This document shows, piece by piece, positions 42,117-51,132 of a stretch of 64,000 bases of DNA. Where the stretch lies: assembly GCF_014204865.1 (NCBI RefSeq), contig NZ_JACHMG010000001.1:1116001-1180000 (forward strand), written 5' to 3'. A model generated the notes under the pieces. It had not been told where the DNA came from. It did not search any database and saw nothing but the letters and a program-made list of their open reading frames with translations. Numbering within the stretch: the first letter of the stretch is position 1; every line of letters starts with the position of its first letter. The position numbers were made by a program, and so were the translations under genes. The DNA comes from Amycolatopsis jiangsuensis (GTDB taxonomy: Bacteria; Actinomycetota; Actinomycetes; Mycobacteriales; Pseudonocardiaceae).

Positions 42117-43256
42117 ATGACACGCATCGTCATTGCCGGGGCCGGGCTCGGCGGCCTGACCCTGGCGCGGGTGCTGCACGTCCACGGCATCGAAGCGGTG
42201 ATCTGCGAACGCGACACCGGCCGTGACGCGCGGGTGCAGGGCGGCACGCTGGATCTGACTGTGGAAGGCGGCCAGTGGGCGCTGGAGGAGGCCGGGTTGA
42301 CCGAGGGCTACCGCGCCATCGCGCGTCCCGAGGGGCAGGACATGGTGCTCTACGACCAGGCGGGCACCCTGCTGCGGCAGGAAGTGGCGCCGGACGAGGG
42401 CGCGGCACAGTTCGGCCGTCCGGAAGCGGATCGGCCGAAACTGCGCGCCTTGCTGCTCGACGCGTTACCCGAATCCACCGTCCGCTGGGGACACGCGGTG
42501 CAGCGGGCGGAAAGCCTTCCCGGTGGCGGTCACCGGGTGCACCTCGCCGGCGGTGAGACCCTCGAAGGCGATCTGCTGGTCGGTGCCGACGGAGGTCGCT
42601 CGCGGGTGCGGCCGCTGCTGACGCCGGCGGACCTCGAGTACACCGGCGCGACCGGCGTGGAACTGGTCATCGCCGACGCGGACCGAGCGCATCCGGAGGT
42701 GTCCGCGCTCGTCGGCCGCGGCAGCTTCTCGGCGATCGGCACGCAGCGGACCCTGTCCGCACAGCGATGCGGCGACGGCACGATTCACGTGCACCTGACC
42801 TTCCGCTGCCCGGCCGATTGGGTGCGCACATCGGGCATCCCGTTCAACGATCCGGCACGGGCGCGAGCGGCGCTCAAGGAGCTCTACCCCGGCTGGGCAC
42901 CGGAAATCCTGGCTCTGGTGGACGCCGCGTCCGGTCCGGTGACCGTGCTGCCGTTGCACGCGCTGCCGCCCGGCTTGCGCTGGCCGCACCACCCGGGCCG
43001 CACCTTGATCGGCGACGCGGCACACCTGATGTCGCCCTACGCCGGACAGGGCGCCAACCTCGCCATGCAGGACGGCGCCGAGCTGGCACTGGCCATCGCC
43101 GGAGGACAGGACCTGCGGGCGTTCGAGGAATCCATGCTGGCACGCGCCGAGCGCTCCGCCCGGATGTCGGCGGAAAACCTCGACCGGTTCCTCTCGCCAC
43201 GGGGCGCGGAGGGAGTGCGGGAACTGTTCGCGCGGATGGCAGGCGAACCGGTCTGA
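42117..43256 (+). CDS. FAD-dependent monooxygenase (TetX/UbiH-like)
   Basis: A 379-residue flavoprotein. The GAGLGG dinucleotide motif is at residues 8-13, Arg in PEADRPKLRALLLDAL is the ribityl-side motif, LLVGADGGRSRVR is the DG motif and LIGDAAHLMSPYAGQGAN is the GD motif. This is the class A hydroxylase layout, close to the TetX/salicylate-hydroxylase-like branch that acts on small aromatics or antibiotics. The start at 42117 replaces a longer frame without coding character. Regulation by the divergent TetR is likely. Confidence 0.9.
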   Translation: MTRIVIAGAGLGGLTLARVLHVHGIEAVICERDTGRDARVQGGTLDLTVEGGQWALEEAGLTEGYRAIARPEGQDMVLYDQAGTLLRQEVAPDEGAAQFGRPEADRPKLRALLLDALPESTVRWGHAVQRAESLPGGGHRVHLAGGETLEGDLLVGADGGRSRVRPLLTPADLEYTGATGVELVIADADRAHPEVSALVGRGSFSAIGTQRTLSAQRCGDGTIHVHLTFRCPADWVRTSGIPFNDPARARAALKELYPGWAPEILALVDAASGPVTVLPLHALPPGLRWPHHPGRTLIGDAAHLMSPYAGQGANLAMQDGAELALAIAGGQDLRAFEESMLARAERSARMSAENLDRFLSPRGAEGVRELFARMAGEPV

Positions 43257-43276
43257 GCGGCTGACATTCCGGACAG

Positions 43277-43326
43277 GGCTGAGTCCGGGAACTGCGGTCC
43301 CGGACCGGCAGTTCCCGGACTCAGCC
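43277..43326. terminator. 19-bp perfect stem hairpin between convergent genes
   Basis: Arms at 43277-43295 and 43308-43326 pair perfectly over 19 bp; the 12-base loop can itself pair. It reaches into the TetR stop codon. It is a strong bidirectional terminator for the monooxygenase and TetR genes. Confidence 0.75.
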
Positions 43327-44070
43327 GGCGAGGACGGCGATGCCGTCGAGGATGCGGGCGAGGCCGAAGCGGAAGTGGTGCTCGGGATCGGTCGAGCCGC
43401 CGTAGGCCTGCCCGGCCGCGGTGCCGACCCGGCTGGCGCGCGGGAACCGGGCGGGGTCCGCAGCCGGGATCGTGGCGAGGACCGGCGCGCAGCGTTCCCA
43501 CCACTGCAGGTCGGTCATCCCGCTGCGCCGGGCGGTGCGGGCGGCCTCCAGTGAACCGCGCGCGGCACCGGCGACCAGTCCGTTGACGAGGCTGACCACC
43601 GCGTCGAGCTGGACGTCGTCGAGCCGCAGTTCGTCGAGAGCGGCCAGCTCCCGTTCGTACTTGGCGAAACCGTGCGGGCCGAGCGTCGGCCGTCCGCCCG
43701 GGATCTCCAGCAGCCAGGGATGCCGGTGGTAGAGCCGCCACAGGTCTTCGGCGACCGCGGTGAGCCCGGTCCGCCAGCCCTCGGGCACTTCGGTGCCCAG
43801 TTCGCCGTGGGCCTGGTCGAGCATCAGCTCCACCAGTTCCTCGCGTCCGGGCACGTAAGTGTAGAGCGACATCGGCGCCACCCCGAGCGCGTCCGCCACG
43901 TGCCGCATGGTGACCGCGGCCAGTCCCTCCGCGTCGGCCAGCCGGATCCCGGCGGCGACCACCTCGGCGACCGTGAGCCGGGGCTTCGGTCCCCGTCGCG
44001 CCGGTCCGGGCACTCCCCACAGGAGTTCGACGGTGCGGCGCGGATCGCCGCTCGCGTGCTCGGTGCCCAT
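43321..44070 (-). CDS. TetR-family regulator (TetR C-terminal class)
   Basis: A 249-residue protein. It has an N-terminal arm (TVELLWGVPGPARRGPKPRL) and the HTH TVAEVVAAGIRLADAEG, then VTMRHVADALGVAPMSLYTYVPGREEL. The ligand domain includes LYHRHPWLLEIPGGRPTLGPH, and the HHFRFGLARILDG end is common in this subgroup. It is divergent from the SNF2 helicase gene. The two are not obviously related in function, and its target could be elsewhere. Confidence 0.9.
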   Translation of the reverse strand: MGTEHASGDPRRTVELLWGVPGPARRGPKPRLTVAEVVAAGIRLADAEGLAAVTMRHVADALGVAPMSLYTYVPGREELVELMLDQAHGELGTEVPEGWRTGLTAVAEDLWRLYHRHPWLLEIPGGRPTLGPHGFAKYERELAALDELRLDDVQLDAVVSLVNGLVAGAARGSLEAARTARRSGMTDLQWWERCAPVLATIPAADPARFPRASRVGTAAGQAYGGSTDPEHHFRFGLARILDGIAVLAG

Positions 44071-44152
44071 CCGGCTCCTCGTACTGTGTACAGAATTTCA
44101 GGTAGACTAGCTCCCCGGGAGTCGCAAGGGGAGGGGTGCAGCGCTGAACGCA

Positions 44153-46639
44153 GTGATCGTGGAACCCGGTCAGGTCGTTTTCTGGAGGCCGGACGGAGGT
44201 GAACCCGGGCTGCCGGGCCGGTCCGGCACGGTGCGGGTCGCCCTGTCCGAAGGCGTGCGCACGGTGCCGGCCCGGCGGGTGCCGACCGGGGAAGCGGCGC
44301 AGCTTTTGCGAGAGGGCACCGGCCCGGCGGCGGAGTTCTGGGCGCTGGCCGCGGAGGCCGGTGCCCGGCTGGCCGAGGCGGGCTGGACCGGTCCGCTCGA
44401 CCCGACCGAGGAGCAGTGGCTGCGCCGGCTCGCCGACGCGATGCCGCCGCACGCGCACGCCGCGCCGGTACCGGGCCGTCCGGACCTGCTGCCCGAACGC
44501 TATCCGCTGCTGTTGCGGTTCCTCGGCGACGTCGCCGGGCTCGAGCAGCGGGTGTCGCTGCGGATCGAGGCCGCCGATCCGCTCGAGGGCCGTTTCCGTG
44601 CCGTGGTGCAGGTGCACGGCGGGGCGGAGCCGCTGGTCGACGCCGAGCAGCTGTGGCGTTCGGACGACCAGGACACGCGGCACGAGGTCCTGCTGGCGCT
44701 GCGGCACGCAGCGGAGGTGTGGCCTCCTCTCGCCCCGCTGCTGTCGGCGGCCGTGCCATCGTCGATTCCGCTCGGGGACGACGAAGTGGCCGAGTTGCTG
44801 ACCGGTGCGCTCGATCCCGCCGGGATGGCCGTGCACTGGCCGGCCGAGCTGACCGGGCTCACCGCGCGCGCCGTCGTCCGCCCTGGCGCCGAACCGGGCG
44901 ACGTGCGGTCGTTCTTCGCCGGCGACCGAGTGTTGGAGTTCGACTGGCAGCTCGCGCTGGGCGAGACCGAACTCACCCGGGAGGAACTCGACGCGCTGGT
45001 CGAGGCACGGCGCCCGCTGGTCCGGCTGCGGGACCGGTGGGTGCTGCTCGATCGCACGACCGCGCTGCGCGCTCAGGCCCGCGTGCTCAAGCCGCTCACC
45101 GCGATCGAAGCGCTCGGCGCCGCGCTCACCGGACGCACCGAAGTCGACGGCGACGAGGTCGAAGTCCGCACCGACGGCTGGCTGGAAGACCTGCGTGTCC
45201 GCCTTTCGGCGGCTCCGGAACCGGTGCCGAACCCACCGGGCCTCGCCGCGCAGCTGCGGGACTACCAGCTGCGCGGACTGCAGTGGCTCGACACGGTCAC
45301 CGCGACCGGTCTCGGCGGCTGCCTCGCCGACGACATGGGCCTCGGCAAGACCATCACGCTCATCGCACTGCACCTGCACCGCGGCACCGGGCCGACGCTG
45401 GTCGTGTGCCCGGCGTCGCTGCTGGGCACCTGGGAAAGCGAGATCCGCCGGTTCGCCCCCGGGGTGGCGGTCCGGCGGTTCCACGGCAGTTCCCGTTCGC
45501 TCGACCACCTCGACGGCGGTTTCGTGCTCACCACGTACGGCACGCTGCGCGCCGACCCCGGGCCCCTCGCCGCGACAGCCTGGGACCTGCTGGTCGCCGA
45601 CGAGGCCCAGCACGTGAAGAACCACCGTTCGGAGACAGCCAAGGCGCTGCGCACGCTGCGTTCCGCGGCCCGGGTCGCGCTCACCGGGACCCCGGTGGAG
45701 AACACGCTCGCCGAACTGTGGGCGATCCTCGACTGGACCACGCCCGGATTGCTCGGTCCGCTCGCCGAGTTCCGCAGGCGCTGGGGAAGGCCGGTCGAAT
45801 CCGGGGCCGATCCGGCGGTGGCCGAGCAACTGTCCCGGCTGCTGCGGCCGTTCCTGCTGCGCCGCCGCAAGTCCGATCCCGGCATCGCTCCGGAACTGCC
45901 GGCGAAGACCGAGACCGACCGGCCGGTCTCGCTGACCACCGAGCAGGCCGCGCTGTACGAAGCCACAGTGCGCGAGCTGATGGCGCAGGTCGCCGAAAGC
46001 GACGGCATGGCCCGCCGCGGCCGCGTCGTGAAACTGCTGACCGCACTCAAGCAGATTTGCAACCATCCGGCGCAGTACCTCGCCGAATCCGGGGAGAGCG
46101 CGCTGAGCGGACGCTCCGGAAAGCTCGAACTGCTCGACGAGCTGCTGGACACGATCCTCGCCGAGGACGGCGCGGTGCTGGTGTTCACGCAGTACGTGGT
46201 GATGGCCCGGCTCCTGCGCCGGCACCTCACGACCCGCGGCATCCGGTCGGAACTGCTGCACGGCGGGACTCCGGTGGCCCGGCGGGAGGAGCAGGTCCGC
46301 CGGTTCCAGAACGGCGACGTACCGGTGTTCCTGCTGTCGCTGAAAGCAGCCGGCACCGGGCTCACCCTGACCCGTGCCGACCACGTCGTGCACTACGACC
46401 GCTGGTGGAACCCGGCAGTGGAGGACCAGGCGACCGACCGGGCCCACCGGATCGGCCAGACGAAACCCGTCCAGGTCCACCGGCTCGTCGCCGAGGGCAC
46501 CGTGGAGGACCGCATCGCCGTGATGCTACGGGACAAACGCGCGCTCGCGGATGCGGTGCTACACGCCGGGGACGCCGCGCTGACCGAACTCACCGACGCC
46601 GAACTGGCCGACCTCGTCACCCTGCGGAGGAACGGATGA
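44153..46639 (+). CDS. SNF2/Rad54-family DNA helicase-like ATPase
   Basis: An 828-residue protein. The N-terminal half (1-365) is a bacterial SNF2-associated domain. Then come Walker A (ADDMGLGKTITLIAL, Lys399), the DEAQ box (VADEAQHVKNH, Asp483), ALTGTPVENTLAELW, and the C-terminal RecA lobe with LLHGGTPVARREEQVRRFQ and TDRAHRIGQTKPVQVHRL. These are the motifs of chromatin-remodeller-like ATPases, which translocate on double-stranded DNA. GTG at 44153 is the assumed start. The SWIM protein gene overlaps its stop (ATGA), a pairing widely seen in actinobacteria. Confidence 0.9.
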   Translation: MIVEPGQVVFWRPDGGEPGLPGRSGTVRVALSEGVRTVPARRVPTGEAAQLLREGTGPAAEFWALAAEAGARLAEAGWTGPLDPTEEQWLRRLADAMPPHAHAAPVPGRPDLLPERYPLLLRFLGDVAGLEQRVSLRIEAADPLEGRFRAVVQVHGGAEPLVDAEQLWRSDDQDTRHEVLLALRHAAEVWPPLAPLLSAAVPSSIPLGDDEVAELLTGALDPAGMAVHWPAELTGLTARAVVRPGAEPGDVRSFFAGDRVLEFDWQLALGETELTREELDALVEARRPLVRLRDRWVLLDRTTALRAQARVLKPLTAIEALGAALTGRTEVDGDEVEVRTDGWLEDLRVRLSAAPEPVPNPPGLAAQLRDYQLRGLQWLDTVTATGLGGCLADDMGLGKTITLIALHLHRGTGPTLVVCPASLLGTWESEIRRFAPGVAVRRFHGSSRSLDHLDGGFVLTTYGTLRADPGPLAATAWDLLVADEAQHVKNHRSETAKALRTLRSAARVALTGTPVENTLAELWAILDWTTPGLLGPLAEFRRRWGRPVESGADPAVAEQLSRLLRPFLLRRRKSDPGIAPELPAKTETDRPVSLTTEQAALYEATVRELMAQVAESDGMARRGRVVKLLTALKQICNHPAQYLAESGESALSGRSGKLELLDELLDTILAEDGAVLVFTQYVVMARLLRRHLTTRGIRSELLHGGTPVARREEQVRRFQNGDVPVFLLSLKAAGTGLTLTRADHVVHYDRWWNPAVEDQATDRAHRIGQTKPVQVHRLVAEGTVEDRIAVMLRDKRALADAVLHAGDAALTELTDAELADLVTLRRNG

Positions 46640-47283
46640 ACGACCGCGTCCGCGGATTTCCCGCGTTCCCCGCCCGCGGCGCGCGAGGCCCGTTCGCGCG
46701 CACCTGGTGGGGCCGCGCGTGGGTGCAGACCATGGAAGACACCGCACTCGACCTCCGGCAGCTGCGCAAAGGCCGGCAGTACGCCGGCGCCGGGCTCGTC
46801 GGCCCGATCACCGTCAGCCCCGGCCGGATCACCGCGACCACCGAGGACGCCGACGACGGCCCGTTCCACGCCGTACTGCACCTGGCCGAGCTGGCCACGG
46901 CGGACTGGGAGCTGCTGCTCGAACGGGCCGGCGACCACGCCGGGCACCTCGCCGCACTGCTCGACCGGCACCTGCCGCCGGAGCTGGCCGAGGTCGTACC
47001 GCTGCTGCCCGGCATCGGCGACCTCGACCCGGACTGCGACTGCCCCGGCTGGGAACTGCCCTGCCGGCACGCCGCGGCGCTGTCCTTCCAGGTGGCCTGG
47101 CTGCTGGACGCCGACCCGTTCCTGCTGCTGCTCGCCCGCGGCCGCACCGAGACCGAGGTCCTCGACGACCTCGGCCGGCGCACCGCGATCCGGGCCACCG
47201 CGGGGATCCCGGTCGCCGAGGCCTACGCCCGCGCGGTCCCTCCGCTGCCCGACCTCGCCGAGTTCACCCCGCGGCGACGGTGA
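46636..47283 (+). CDS. SWIM zinc-finger protein
   Basis: A 215-residue protein. The SWIM motif is Cys134-x-Cys136-x6-Cys143-x-His145 in CDCPGWELPCRHAAA. The N-terminal segment ARTWWGRAWVQTMED, LRKGRQYAGAGLVGPITVSPG is typical of the family members encoded with SNF2 ATPases. SWIM fingers bind DNA or protein. It is translationally coupled to the helicase gene, so the two likely form a complex acting on DNA. The exact process is not established. Confidence 0.9.
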   Translation: MNDRVRGFPAFPARGARGPFARTWWGRAWVQTMEDTALDLRQLRKGRQYAGAGLVGPITVSPGRITATTEDADDGPFHAVLHLAELATADWELLLERAGDHAGHLAALLDRHLPPELAEVVPLLPGIGDLDPDCDCPGWELPCRHAAALSFQVAWLLDADPFLLLLARGRTETEVLDDLGRRTAIRATAGIPVAEAYARAVPPLPDLAEFTPRRR

Positions 47284-47286
47284 GGC

Positions 47287-48060
47287 TCACGCGTGCGTGC
47301 CGCCGTCGATCCGGATCTCCGTGCCGGTGATGAACCGGCCGTCCTCGGACGCGAGCATCGCCACGACCCCGGCCACCGCCTCCGGCGGGCCGACCGGATT
47401 GCCGACCGGGGTGGTGGACTCGGTCGGCAGGATCGGCAGCAGCTTGCCGAACAACGCGAAATCCACGTTGCCGGGCATCCAGCTGCCCGCGTTGTCGGTG
47501 ATCCCGCTCTTCACGCTGCCTGGCGCGACACTGACCACCCGCACCCCGCGTTTGCTGTACTCCAGGGCGAGCGAATGCGTCATCGCGTGGATACCGCCCT
47601 TGCTCGCCGCGTAGGCCGCCATGTACGGATGCGCGAACGACGCCGACGTGGAGCTGAAGTTCACCACGACGCTCCCCACTGACTCGCGCCCCGACTCGAG
47701 CAACGCCGGCAACGCTTCGCGGGTCACCAGGAAGGTGCCCGTCAGGTTCACTGCCAGCACGCGGTTCCACAACTCCAGCGACGTCTCCTGGGTGTGTGCC
47801 GCCTGCAGGATCCCGGCCGCGTTCACCAGCACGTCGAGGCCACCGAGGTGCTCGACCGCCGCGGCCACCCCGGCGACCACGGACGCCTCGTCGGCCACAT
47901 CCAGCACCGCGGTCCTCAGCGCGGGATCGGCGAGATCGATCGGCGCGACATCGGTCGCGACCACCCGCGCCCCCTCCGCAAGCAACCGCTGCACCGTGGC
48001 CCGGCCGATCCCGGAAGCCGCACCGGTGACCAGGATCCGGCGATCGTCCAGACGCGTCAT
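47287..48060 (-). CDS. SDR-family oxidoreductase
   Basis: A 257-residue classical SDR. The cofactor loop is LVTGAASGIGRATVQRLL, the strand LVNAAGILQAA is the NAG variant, Ser lies in VVVNFSSTSASFA and Tyr-x3-Lys in YMAAYAASKGGIHAM. The end reads FITGTEIRIDGGTHA. NADPH or NADH use cannot be told. It is convergent with the SWIM gene, with only 3 bp between stop codons. It is probably a separate unit from the methyltransferase 72 bp upstream. Confidence 0.9.
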   Translation of the reverse strand: MTRLDDRRILVTGAASGIGRATVQRLLAEGARVVATDVAPIDLADPALRTAVLDVADEASVVAGVAAAVEHLGGLDVLVNAAGILQAAHTQETSLELWNRVLAVNLTGTFLVTREALPALLESGRESVGSVVVNFSSTSASFAHPYMAAYAASKGGIHAMTHSLALEYSKRGVRVVSVAPGSVKSGITDNAGSWMPGNVDFALFGKLLPILPTESTTPVGNPVGPPEAVAGVVAMLASEDGRFITGTEIRIDGGTHA

Positions 48061-48132
48061 GGCTCTCCTTCACAAAGGTGGGTTCACCGTAGGAGAGGCC
48101 ACTGCGGTCTGTCACCTGCCGGCCCCGGCCCC

Positions 48133-48780
48133 TCACGAACCGCCGGGCTTGCGCGCGGTGAGGTACGCCTGCGGCGTCGTCTCGTAGTCCTTCTCCGGCT
48201 CCCGAACCACCCGCGCGTGCACCACCAACCCCGCGTCCGACAGGACTTCGCTCACGAACTCCACCGGCAACCGGTGCGCATCCGCGGAAACCGCGTGGCC
48301 ATAAGCGTTCTCCACCCGCCGCACCTCGTCCCCGACTTGGAACGCGGTCACCAGCCAGCCACCGGGCGCCAGCACCCGCGCCAGTTCCGCCGCCAGCACC
48401 GGAAGGTCCGCACGCGGCGTGTGGATGAGGGAGTACCACGCGAGCGCACCCGCCAGCGCACCGTCGGCCAGCTCCAGCGCGGCCATCGAACCCACCTCGA
48501 ACCGCAGCCGCGGATGCGTCCGCCGGGCCACCTCGATCATGCCGGGGGACAGGTCCACCCCGAACACATCCAGCCCGAGCGACGCCAGGTACCCGGTCAA
48601 CCTCCCGGGCCCGCAGCCCAGATCACCCACCCGCCCCGGACCGACCAGCTCGGCGAACGCGCCCAGCACCGCCCGGTCCCAGACGTCCTCCGCCAGCGCG
48701 TCCCGCAGCAACTCGGCATAGGACTCGGCGACGGTGTCGTAAGCAGTCCGCGTCTCGGACACGTAGGCAGGTTCGGTCAT
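48133..48780 (-). CDS. Class I SAM-dependent methyltransferase
   Basis: A 215-residue protein. The ATG at 48780 (MTEPAYVSET) is taken as start. Motif I is VGDLGCGPGRLTGYLASLG, motif II is VFGVDLSPGMIEVARR, followed by ALAWYSLIHTPRADL and LARVLAPGGWLVTAFQVG. The N-terminal TRTAYDTVAESYAELL is common in small-molecule methyltransferases of this family. The acceptor is unknown. Confidence 0.88.
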   Translation of the reverse strand: MTEPAYVSETRTAYDTVAESYAELLRDALAEDVWDRAVLGAFAELVGPGRVGDLGCGPGRLTGYLASLGLDVFGVDLSPGMIEVARRTHPRLRFEVGSMAALELADGALAGALAWYSLIHTPRADLPVLAAELARVLAPGGWLVTAFQVGDEVRRVENAYGHAVSADAHRLPVEFVSEVLSDAGLVVHARVVREPEKDYETTPQAYLTARKPGGS

Positions 48781-48830
48781 GAGCCGCGACAGTAGCCCAG
48801 CCACCCACGACACGCCCGCAGCAACACCCG

Positions 48831-50447
48831 CTACCCGCGGGCGCGCGCGATGATCGCCGAGGTGTCCGTGCCGGGCGGCAAAGTACCGAAGGCAATGCCC
48901 CAGTCACCGCCGAACCTGCTGGCACAGAAGGCATCCGACACCGCAGGCGCACCGTGACGCACCAGCAGCGACCCCTGCAGCACCAACGCCATCGACTCGA
49001 CCACCCGGCGGGCCCTGAACTCGATATCGTCCACATCGGACAGTTCCTTCTTCACCCTCGCCACCGCGTCGTCCAGCCGCGAATCCGCACCGCCGGCCCG
49101 CTCGACCTCGGCGAAGAACGCCGCCACCGACTCCGGCTGCCGGGCCATCGCCCGCAACGCGTCCAGCGCCGCGACATTGCCCGAGCCCTCCCAGATCGAC
49201 ATCAACGGCGCCTCCCGGTACAGCCGCGGCATCCCGGACTCCTCGACGTACCCGTTCCCGCCGAAGCACTCCAGGGCCTCCGCGGCGTGCATCGGCGCCC
49301 GCTTGCACACCCAGTACTTCGTCACCGCCAACCCCAGCCGGCGGAACGCCTGCTCCCGCTCGTCGCCGGGCCGATCCCCGGCCGCGGCCAGCCGCATCGA
49401 CACCGTGGTCGCGGCCTCCGCCTCGAGCACCAGATCCGCCAGCACGTTCGCCATCAACGGCTGGTCCGCCAGCGCCTTCCCGAACGCGTGCCGGTACGTC
49501 GCGTGATGCACCGCCCGCACCGCGCCCAGCCGCATCCCCGACGCACTCCCGAGCGCGCAGTCCAGCCGCGTGTTGTTGACCATCTCGATGATCGTGCGGA
49601 CCCCACGGCCCTCCTCGCCGACCAGCCAGCCCACCGCCTCGTCGTACTCGATCTCCGACGACGCGTTCGACCGGTTGCCCAGCTTGTCCTTCAACCGCTG
49701 CAACCGGATCCCGTTGCGGCTGCCGTCCGGCAGCACCCGGGGGAGCAGGAAACAGGACAGCCCACCCGGCGCCTGCGCCAGCGTCAGGAACACATCCGAC
49801 ATCGGCGCACTGGTGAACCACTTGTGCCCGACCAGCCGGTAGCTCCCGTCACCCACCGGACGCGCCGCGGTGGTGTTCGCCCGGACGTCGGAACCACCCT
49901 GCTTCTCGGTCATCGACATGCCCGCGATCAGCCCGCGCTTCGCACTCGGCTCCCGCAGCCCGAAGTCGTACTCGGTGGACGCGAGCAACGGCTCGTACCG
50001 CGCGGCCAGCTCCGGATTCGCCCGCAGCGCAGGCACCGCCGCGTAAGTCATCGAAATCGGGCACGTGTGCCCGGCCTCGACCTGGCTCCACACGTACATC
50101 TTCGCCGCCCGCGCGGCATGCGCACCCGGCCGCTCGTCCCGCCACGGCGCCGCCTGCAACCCGTGCGACACCGCGACGCGCATCAGATCGTGCCAGTGCG
50201 GATGGAACTCGACCTCGTCGATCCGGTTCCCGTACCGGTCGTGCGTCCGCAGCACCGGCTCGTTCTCGTTGACCAGCCGCCCCCACTCCTGCGCCTGCTC
50301 ACTCCCGGCCAGCCGGCCCAGCTCGTGCAGCTCGCCGGCCACCCACGACGCGTCCGCACGGTCCACCGCACTCAGCAGCGCCGGATCGTCGGCGACGTCA
50401 CCGACCAGCGGCGGAACCTGATTGGTGACCTCATGCGTGGCGGACAT
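48831..50447 (-). CDS. AidB-like acyl-CoA dehydrogenase
   Basis: A 538-residue flavoprotein of the acyl-CoA dehydrogenase superfamily, AidB/isovaleryl-type. It is longer than standard ACADs because of the N-terminal domain. Key segments are GMSMTEKQGGSDVRANTT (FAD/substrate loop), YRLVGHKWFTSAPMSD, RLKDKLGNRSNASSEIEYD and the C-terminal CFGGNGYVEESGMPRLYREA. AidB of E. coli binds DNA and is part of the adaptive response to alkylation. Start ATG 50447 overlaps the upstream TetR gene by 17 nt, so TetR and AidB form one operon. Confidence 0.9.
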   Translation of the reverse strand: MSATHEVTNQVPPLVGDVADDPALLSAVDRADASWVAGELHELGRLAGSEQAQEWGRLVNENEPVLRTHDRYGNRIDEVEFHPHWHDLMRVAVSHGLQAAPWRDERPGAHAARAAKMYVWSQVEAGHTCPISMTYAAVPALRANPELAARYEPLLASTEYDFGLREPSAKRGLIAGMSMTEKQGGSDVRANTTAARPVGDGSYRLVGHKWFTSAPMSDVFLTLAQAPGGLSCFLLPRVLPDGSRNGIRLQRLKDKLGNRSNASSEIEYDEAVGWLVGEEGRGVRTIIEMVNNTRLDCALGSASGMRLGAVRAVHHATYRHAFGKALADQPLMANVLADLVLEAEAATTVSMRLAAAGDRPGDEREQAFRRLGLAVTKYWVCKRAPMHAAEALECFGGNGYVEESGMPRLYREAPLMSIWEGSGNVAALDALRAMARQPESVAAFFAEVERAGGADSRLDDAVARVKKELSDVDDIEFRARRVVESMALVLQGSLLVRHGAPAVSDAFCASRFGGDWGIAFGTLPPGTDTSAIIARARG

Positions 50448-51036
50448 CCGCACCTCCCAGCGAGCGCACGACGAACGTGCGCAGTTCGACGACATCAGCG
50501 GACCCGCCACTGGTCAGCGGGCCGATCAGCACCTCGGCCGCCGCCCCGACGAGAGCCGCGGCGGTCACCGCGGCGTCCTGCGCGGGCAGCAGCCCGGCCC
50601 GTACCCCGGCGGCCACGTGCCCGGCCACCACGTCCCGGAAGACCCGGCGGAACTCCAGCCGTTCCGCATCGATCGCGGCATCGACGGGCTCGGCCAGCAG
50701 CGCGTAGGCCAGCCGCGGCGACTTCAACGCCCGCTCGGCGAACGTCTCGAAGACCGCCACCACCCGCTCCGCCGGATGCTCGACTCCGGACGAAGCTTCC
50801 CGCACCGCCTCCACCTCGCGCGAGACGACCTGGCGGAATACCCGCACGACCAGCTCGGCCTTGGTGGGGAAGTGGCGATACACCGTGCCCACCGCGACAC
50901 CGGCCCGCTCGGCGACCGCGGCCACCGAGCATCCGCTGTAACCGCGTTCGGCGAGCTGCGCCACCGCGGCGGCGAGGATCGACTCTCGCGACGTGTCCAG
51001 GCGCTGCTGCACCCGCGGGGTCCGGCGATAGGGCAT
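50431..51036 (-). CDS. TetR-family regulator upstream of aidB-like gene
   Basis: A 201-residue protein with the HTH RESILAAAVAQLAERGYSG then CSVAAVAERAGVAVGTVYRHFPTKAEL (residues 15-60). The ligand domain resembles TetR proteins that control acyl-CoA metabolism genes. It is cotranscribed with the AidB-like dehydrogenase. The palindrome at 51046-51060, 10 bp from its start codon, is the likely autoregulatory site, with acyl-CoA or a related ligand as possible inducer (inference). Confidence 0.9.
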   Translation of the reverse strand: MPYRRTPRVQQRLDTSRESILAAAVAQLAERGYSGCSVAAVAERAGVAVGTVYRHFPTKAELVVRVFRQVVSREVEAVREASSGVEHPAERVVAVFETFAERALKSPRLAYALLAEPVDAAIDAERLEFRRVFRDVVAGHVAAGVRAGLLPAQDAAVTAAALVGAAAEVLIGPLTSGGSADVVELRTFVVRSLGGADVRHA

Positions 51037-51045
51037 ACGAAGAAG

Positions 51046-51060
51046 TGAAGCATTGATTCA
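51046..51060. promoter_or_regulatory. TGAAGCATTGATTCA dyad, candidate TetR operator
   Basis: A 15-bp near-perfect palindrome (one mismatched pair besides the centre) lies directly upstream of the TetR-AidB operon. The TGAA..TTCA arms resemble sites of fatty-acid-type TetR regulators. Confidence 0.55.
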
Positions 51061-51091
51061 CAGCTTCAGTCAACCGTGCTCGCGTCGGCTC

Positions 51092-51120
51092 GAGGCCAGG
51101 GGAGCGCTGCCTCCGGCCTC
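51092..51120. terminator. GAGGCC...GGCCTC hairpin after the ECF gene
   Basis: Arms GAGGCC (51092-51097) and GGCCTC (51115-51120) with partial pairing inside lie 13 bp beyond the stop of the ECF gene. It is a weak terminator candidate. Confidence 0.3.
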
Positions 51121-51132
51121 AAGAGCTCGGCC

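Noticed and set aside
43037..46480. Minus-strand open frame of 1147 codons
   Set aside because: It overlies the TetR and SNF2 genes and has no family features; codon positions show the shadow pattern.
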